A stretch of 64,000 nucleotides of DNA from Chloracidobacterium sp. (lineage in GTDB: Bacteria; Acidobacteriota; Blastocatellia; Pyrinomonadales; Pyrinomonadaceae), in the NCBI GenBank assembly GCA_016711345.1, contig JADJTD010000001.1, forward strand, positions 3,100,001-3,164,000. The letters are read 5' to 3'. How positions within the stretch are numbered: the stretch's first letter is position 1; each line of letters begins with the position of its first letter. A program made the translations under genes and the position numbers. The notes under the pieces were generated by a model that ran no database searches, was not told the DNA's origin, and worked only from the letters and a program-made list of their open reading frames with translations. Of this stretch, positions 60,675 to 64,000 are shown piece by piece.

Positions 60675-62087
60675 ATGTGGCGAGGTCTGCAGACAGTAGT
60701 AGTGGTGTTTTTCGTAGCCGCATTAGTGGTTGCTCAAGTTGACGAGTCTAAGTCAAGTAATGAATCGCCAATACAGGTTGTGAGCACAGTAGCCACAGTG
60801 CTACAGAACTCCGGCATTTCGTTCAAGGAAGGGTTGCTTGCCTATGAGGACAGGAGGTTTGCTGATGCCGGTGAGAAATTTAACAAATCCATTGAAGTTT
60901 TTTTAACTTCAGCAATGAACATAAAAAGTGAACCTAAACTTCAGGGTTGTTATGACCAGCTGATCGAAACGGTATATCGGATTGAGTTTCCGTTTAAGAG
61001 TCAGTCTCCTCAGATATCCGAAGTGGTGACACGTTGCGAATGGAAATTAGACGACCAACTTATCGAAAGAAGCACAAGATCAGTGTTACAAAATGCGACT
61101 CAGCAACATCCATTAAGTGGCGAAGAAAAAGAGGTATTTCTGGCGAGAAAAAATTTGGACGAAACTCGACAAGAATTTGATGCTAAAGAAACCCTATTGA
61201 CTGCTCTGTTAATCACCCATGGTCAAACAGAAGAACCAAGACTTGAATTAGCAAAAAAAGACTATGACCAAGCCCGTATCCATTATATTAGAGCCCACTA
61301 TGCATATTCTCAGTTGAGGAAGCGATTCCCCCCGATAAAGGACTCTCCGACAATGGGTTTTACGAAGCAAACATTTATCCCCTCTCCATTAGACGATCTA
61401 GCAAAACCTGTACTCCCGGAAAAAAAACAGATTGAACGAAATTCTGTAGTTCCATATAGTAAATCCACATTACTTGACAAACCGATAAGCACTATTGTTG
61501 TTAGGGCTAAAGCGGGTGATACTGTAGCCAAAATTGCTGCTCGCTATAGGGTAAGTGGTATCGGTATCGCAAAGTTTAATGGACTTCTTCCTAATACGGT
61601 TTTAGGTGCAGGACGGGAAATCAGGATTCCACGCGAACAAGTTAGCGAAACTTGGCAAAATATGTCCGATAGCACAGGTGTAAGTGTTTTAGAGTTAAAG
61701 GCGGCGAATCCCGGTATGATGACGCCAAAAGGGAAGGTCTTTGTGCCTGTGTCAATAAAAGGAACTCGTATCAGTAGTGGTAATTATTCAGGTCCGACTT
61801 CAATCGAGCAATCTGAACCCAAAGATAAAAAACTACTCGGTCCAAAACCATACCAAGCTAAGGACGGCAAAGTGGCTATTGTGATGGCCTATTTCAACGA
61901 ATCGTTACATGACCCCTATTCAATGCGTATAGTTCGCTGGTCAAAAGTGACCGGAATCAATATAGGTAATGAACCATACTGGAGAGTTTCCGTTAAATAT
62001 CGCGCAAAAAATCAAATGGGGGCATACGTTTTGAGCGAGAGGATTTTTAATATTCGCCGTAACAAAATTGTTTCGACTTTTGAATAA
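60675..62087 (+). CDS. LysM protein, paralogue of the transglycosylase without the catalytic domain
   Basis: A 470-residue exported protein with a signal peptide (VVVVFFVAALVVAQVDES). The N-terminal region, SFKEGLLAYEDRRFADAGEK and LIETVYRIEFP, matches the same domain of the preceding transglycosylase, but in place of the SLT domain is a helical charged segment (about 155-215). Two LysM repeats (about 275-316 and 322-358) are in the opposite order from the preceding protein. The C-terminus (about 370-470) is unrelated. The gene is more AT-rich than its neighbours. It may be a non-catalytic cell-wall binder or part of a complex with the enzyme. Confidence 0.82.
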   Translation: MWRGLQTVVVVFFVAALVVAQVDESKSSNESPIQVVSTVATVLQNSGISFKEGLLAYEDRRFADAGEKFNKSIEVFLTSAMNIKSEPKLQGCYDQLIETVYRIEFPFKSQSPQISEVVTRCEWKLDDQLIERSTRSVLQNATQQHPLSGEEKEVFLARKNLDETRQEFDAKETLLTALLITHGQTEEPRLELAKKDYDQARIHYIRAHYAYSQLRKRFPPIKDSPTMGFTKQTFIPSPLDDLAKPVLPEKKQIERNSVVPYSKSTLLDKPISTIVVRAKAGDTVAKIAARYRVSGIGIAKFNGLLPNTVLGAGREIRIPREQVSETWQNMSDSTGVSVLELKAANPGMMTPKGKVFVPVSIKGTRISSGNYSGPTSIEQSEPKDKKLLGPKPYQAKDGKVAIVMAYFNESLHDPYSMRIVRWSKVTGINIGNEPYWRVSVKYRAKNQMGAYVLSERIFNIRRNKIVSTFE

Positions 62088-62140
62088 GATTGATTGGGAA
62101 TTATATATCATCACGGTTTTGCGGCGGTTATTTGCTCCCA

Positions 62141-63154
62141 ATGAGAGCTTACGAAATATCACAATTTGGCATCGAAAATCTCAGCATTGTCGAGCGGGTA
62201 ATGCCTGTGCCCGCGCCGAATGAGGTTGTTGTAAAGTTTCACGCTGCGTCGCTCAATTTCCGCGACGTGATGGTTGTCAAAGGCCAATACAATCCTCGAA
62301 TGAAGCTGCCTGCGGTGCCGTTTTCAGACGGTTCGGGCGAGATCGTCGAGGTCGGAGAAAGCGTCACCAAATGGAAGACCGGCGACCGCGTTTGTTCGAC
62401 CGTGATTCAAGCATGGACCGACGGTGAGCCGTCTGCCGCAAAATCAAAGTCCGCTATCGGAGCAGGGAACGACGGCGTTCTTCGCGAGTACGGAGCGTTT
62501 AACGAGGAAGGTTTGGTTGCGGTTCCCGCACATCTTTCTTACGAAGAAGCCGCGACTTTGCCATGTGCCGCGCTGACCGCTTGGAACGCTCTTGTGGTTT
62601 CGGGAAAGATAAAATCCGGCGACACTGTTCTGACGCTTGGAACAGGCGGCGTGTCGGTTTTTGCAGTGCAGTTTACAAAGCACTTCGGGGCAAAGGTCAT
62701 CGCGACTTCCGGTAGCGATGAAAAGCTCGAACGCATAAAACAGCTTGGTGCAGACGAGATCATCAATTACAAAACAACGCCCGATTGGGACAAGGCCGTA
62801 CTCGAATTGACCGACGGCATCGGCGTCGATCACGTGATCGAGGTCGGCGGAACAGGCACTTTGCCGCGTTCTGTTAAGGCGGTTCGAGTGGGCGGCCACA
62901 TCGCTCTGATCGGTGCATTAGACATGTCGGGTGAATTTAATCCGGTGCCGGTCTTTATGAAGGGAATTCGCGTACAGGGAATCTTCATCGGCTCGCGGCA
63001 GATGTTTGAAGAGATGAACGCCGAGATCGCCGCAAGCAACCTTAAGCCGGTCATCGACCGCGTATTCGAATTCGACAAGGCTCGCGAAGCCCTAAATTAC
63101 ATGGAAAGCGGCTCGCATTTTGGGAAGATAGTCGTGTCAGTAGCCCGCACGTAA
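62141..63154 (+). CDS. Medium-chain NAD(P)-dependent alcohol dehydrogenase, zinc-free quinone-oxidoreductase-like
   Basis: A 337-residue MDR protein from ATG 62141. The GroES-like start has LNFRDVMVVKGQY, without the catalytic Cys-His pair of zinc enzymes; the nucleotide-binding part begins with LTLGTGGVSVFAVQFTKHFG and GADEIINYK. It is likely an NADPH-dependent quinone or enoyl reductase. The last codons and TAA (63140-63154, encoding VART) lie inside the left arm of an inverted repeat, so the natural C-terminus appears to have been extended by that element. Confidence 0.9.
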   Translation: MRAYEISQFGIENLSIVERVMPVPAPNEVVVKFHAASLNFRDVMVVKGQYNPRMKLPAVPFSDGSGEIVEVGESVTKWKTGDRVCSTVIQAWTDGEPSAAKSKSAIGAGNDGVLREYGAFNEEGLVAVPAHLSYEEAATLPCAALTAWNALVVSGKIKSGDTVLTLGTGGVSVFAVQFTKHFGAKVIATSGSDEKLERIKQLGADEIINYKTTPDWDKAVLELTDGIGVDHVIEVGGTGTLPRSVKAVRVGGHIALIGALDMSGEFNPVPVFMKGIRVQGIFIGSRQMFEEMNAEIAASNLKPVIDRVFEFDKAREALNYMESGSHFGKIVVSVART

Positions 63155-63244
63155 GTAAGGGCTCAACAAGACACAGTGTCGACCCGAGGAATGAAGATTG
63201 ACCACATAGAATTCCAGGACGGCCCTTACTTACGTGCGGGCTAC
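63140..63244. repeat. REP-like inverted repeat of the GCCCGCACGTAAGTAA class, copy 2
   Basis: Left arm 63140-63162 and right arm 63222-63244 are perfect complements, 23 bases (left begins GTAGCCCGCACGTAAGTAAG). The left arm includes the last codons and stop of the dehydrogenase; the right arm lies 74 bases before trxA. It is the same family as 46771-46833. Confidence 0.92.
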
Positions 63245-63317
63245 GGACACGCTTGGCAAAAATCGAATAGAACCGTTAGAATTTAATTTCGTACTTATAG
63301 TTATGGTAGGAGAAAAA

Positions 63318-63644
63318 ATGGCACATTTTGCAAAAGAAGCAACAGACACAAATTTTGAAACCGATGTTTTAGGCTCGGACAAGCCCGTATTGGTGGACTT
63401 TTGGGCCGAATGGTGCGGCCCTTGCCGCATGATCGCCCCGACCGTCGAGGCTATCGCCGAAGAGTATCAGGAAAAGGCGGGTGTCTTTAAGATGAACGTT
63501 GACGAAAACATGAACGTCCCGCAGCAGTTCGGAATTCGCGGCATTCCGACGTTGATCGTCTTCAAAAGCGGCAAAGAACAAGAACGCATAGTGGGCGCCG
63601 TCACCCGCGAAGCGATCGCCAAGGTCATCGACAAATACGTTTAG
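63318..63644 (+). CDS. trxA: Thioredoxin
   Basis: A 108-residue thioredoxin. The redox motif is WCGPC in DFWAEWCGPCRMIAPTV, the cis-Pro loop is GIRGIPTLIVFKSGKE, and the length is standard. ATG 63318 with AGGAG at 63309-63313 is preferred over earlier in-frame starts at 63234 and 63303. It reduces disulfides in cytoplasmic proteins including ribonucleotide reductase. It is followed by a terminator. Confidence 0.96.
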   Translation: MAHFAKEATDTNFETDVLGSDKPVLVDFWAEWCGPCRMIAPTVEAIAEEYQEKAGVFKMNVDENMNVPQQFGIRGIPTLIVFKSGKEQERIVGAVTREAIAKVIDKYV

Positions 63645-63670
63645 TTAGAAGCAACAATTTAGTAGAGCAA

Positions 63671-63697
63671 AAGGCTTCGCCATCCGCGAAGCCTTTT
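63671..63697 (+). terminator. Terminator of trxA
   Basis: AAGGCTTCGC (63671-63680) pairs with GCGAAGCCTT (63686-63695) across CATCC and is followed by a T-run. Confidence 0.88.
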
Positions 63698-63736
63698 CCG
63701 CTTAACTGGTTTCAACAGAAATTTTCTTATGGGCCT

Positions 63737-63760
63737 TGCCCCTCGCTGAGCGGCGAGGGC
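63737..63760. repeat. Hairpin GCCCCTCGC/GCGAGGGC after trxA
   Basis: CCCTCGC pairs with GCGAGGG around TGAGCG near 63739-63759; it may be an additional element in the gap between trxA and the window end. Confidence 0.55.
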
Positions 63761-63840
63761 TATGCCTCGCCGGATGAGTCTCCCAAACTTTCGCGGCTAT
63801 GCCGCCGCTCTGGTTCCACCGATTTTTGCTCTTCTCAGAG

Positions 63841-63919
63841 TTCTCTGTGTCTTCGCTTTGTGGACTTTGTGTTTAGATGTTTTCTCAACACAGAGAACAC
63901 AAAGTGAAGACACAGAGGA
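63841..63919. repeat. Imperfect inverted repeat of the CACAGAGAACACAAAG class
   Basis: Left arm 63841-63873 (begins TTCTCTGTGTCTTCGCTTTG) and right arm 63887-63919 (begins AACACAGAGAACACAAAGTG) are 33 bases and complementary with a few mismatches. It lies between trxA and a convergent partial gene. A false open frame (63762-63980) reads through it. Confidence 0.82.
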
Positions 63920-63933
63920 CACGGCCCAAAAAA

Positions 63934-63999
63934 CTAGTCAACCTCCTCACGATCGTTTTCGTCTTCATCAACCCAGATAATTCCGTTACGTGGGCCGTC
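63934..63999 (-). CDS. 3' end of an unidentified minus-strand gene (partial)
   Basis: On the minus strand the window edge opens a frame for 21 residues, DGPRNGIIWVDEDENDREEV and D, and then TAG at 63934-63936. The acidic C-terminus and the lack of stops suggest a genuine gene end, but the stretch is too short to assign a family. It is followed by the inverted repeat at 63841-63919. Confidence 0.4.
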   Translation of the reverse strand, partial: DGPRNGIIWVDEDENDREEVD

Positions 64000-64000
64000 G

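Noticed and set aside
62090..62140. Longer start for the dehydrogenase
   Set aside because: ATG 62141 gives the standard MDR N-terminus; the upstream codons resemble an intergenic leader.
63234..63317. Longer thioredoxin start
   Set aside because: The extra N-terminus would overlap the palindrome at 63222-63244, and ATG 63318 has an AGGAG and the normal length.
63762..63980. Open frame of 72 codons near the window end
   Set aside because: It reads through the inverted repeat at 63841-63919 and its composition is set by that repeat.
1..64000. tRNA, rRNA and insertion sequences
   Set aside because: No cloverleaf-like sequence, rRNA segment or transposase frame was noticed on either strand, but no computational scan was run.

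Overview
The window looks like chromosomal DNA of a Gram-negative, aerobic, heterotrophic member of the Acidobacteriota, probably near class Blastocatellia. This is an inference. It rests on an alternative complex III plus caa3-type oxidase operon, two secreted proteins of the acidobacterial VWA type, an S46 peptidase, GH15 and GlgC carbon-storage genes, GC near half by eye, and many short imperfect palindromes between genes. No rRNA, tRNA, CRISPR array, phage or insertion-sequence transposase was seen.

Layout. 1-9.9 kb (+): the end of an alternative complex III operon (actC end, actD, actE, actF) with an FAD oxidoreductase between actC and actD, running into a small membrane protein, a SCO copper chaperone and cytochrome oxidase subunits II, I, III and IV, closed by a strong terminator. 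10.1-12.8 kb (+): a lipoprotein, a LolD-like ATPase, a 59-residue membrane protein and a LolA-like protein. 13.2-15.6 kb (+): radical SAM protein, flavin reductase and VIT1-type metal transporter. 15.6-19.7 kb (-): TlpA-like protein, GH15 glucoamylase-like enzyme and pyruvate kinase. 19.7-28.8 kb (+): NifU-like scaffold, CNNM-type transporter, enolase, small hypotheticals, acetyltransferase, orphan ribbon-helix-helix protein, a phosphoglycerate mutase homologue that has lost catalytic residues, a GT9 glycosyltransferase and thymidine kinase. 28.8-34.8 kb (mixed): uvrC, threonylcarbamoyl-AMP synthase, a GT39-type transferase, a Gfo/Idh/MocA oxidoreductase and a hypothetical. 35-38.6 kb (+): serine hydrolase and two VWA proteins. 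38.7-46.5 kb (mixed): secreted nuclease, glgC, mtgA, S46 peptidase and M23 peptidase. 46.8-49.3 kb (-): ECF sigma factor, zinc-finger anti-sigma and two membrane proteins. 49.7-53.9 kb: YtxH protein, a large secreted glycine-zipper protein and two hypotheticals. 54.2-63.6 kb (+): flippase-like protein, nrdR, PilZ protein, lon, two LysM proteins, a medium-chain dehydrogenase and thioredoxin. The last bases hold the 3' end of a minus-strand gene.

The genes describe quinol-to-oxygen electron transfer with copper delivery, the glycogen/glucan side of lower glycolysis, envelope building (mtgA, M23, lytic transglycosylase, lipoprotein sorting, glycosyltransferases) and a secreted set of hydrolases and adhesin-like proteins.

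Two things stand out. First, the phosphoglycerate mutase homologue at 25556-27103 keeps the overall sequence pattern but lacks the catalytic serine and several metal ligands, so it is probably a pseudoenzyme. Second, short imperfect inverted repeats of several families fill intergenic gaps and in places became coding: one arm encodes the signal-peptide core of the SCO protein, and another supplies the last codons and stop of the dehydrogenase gene.
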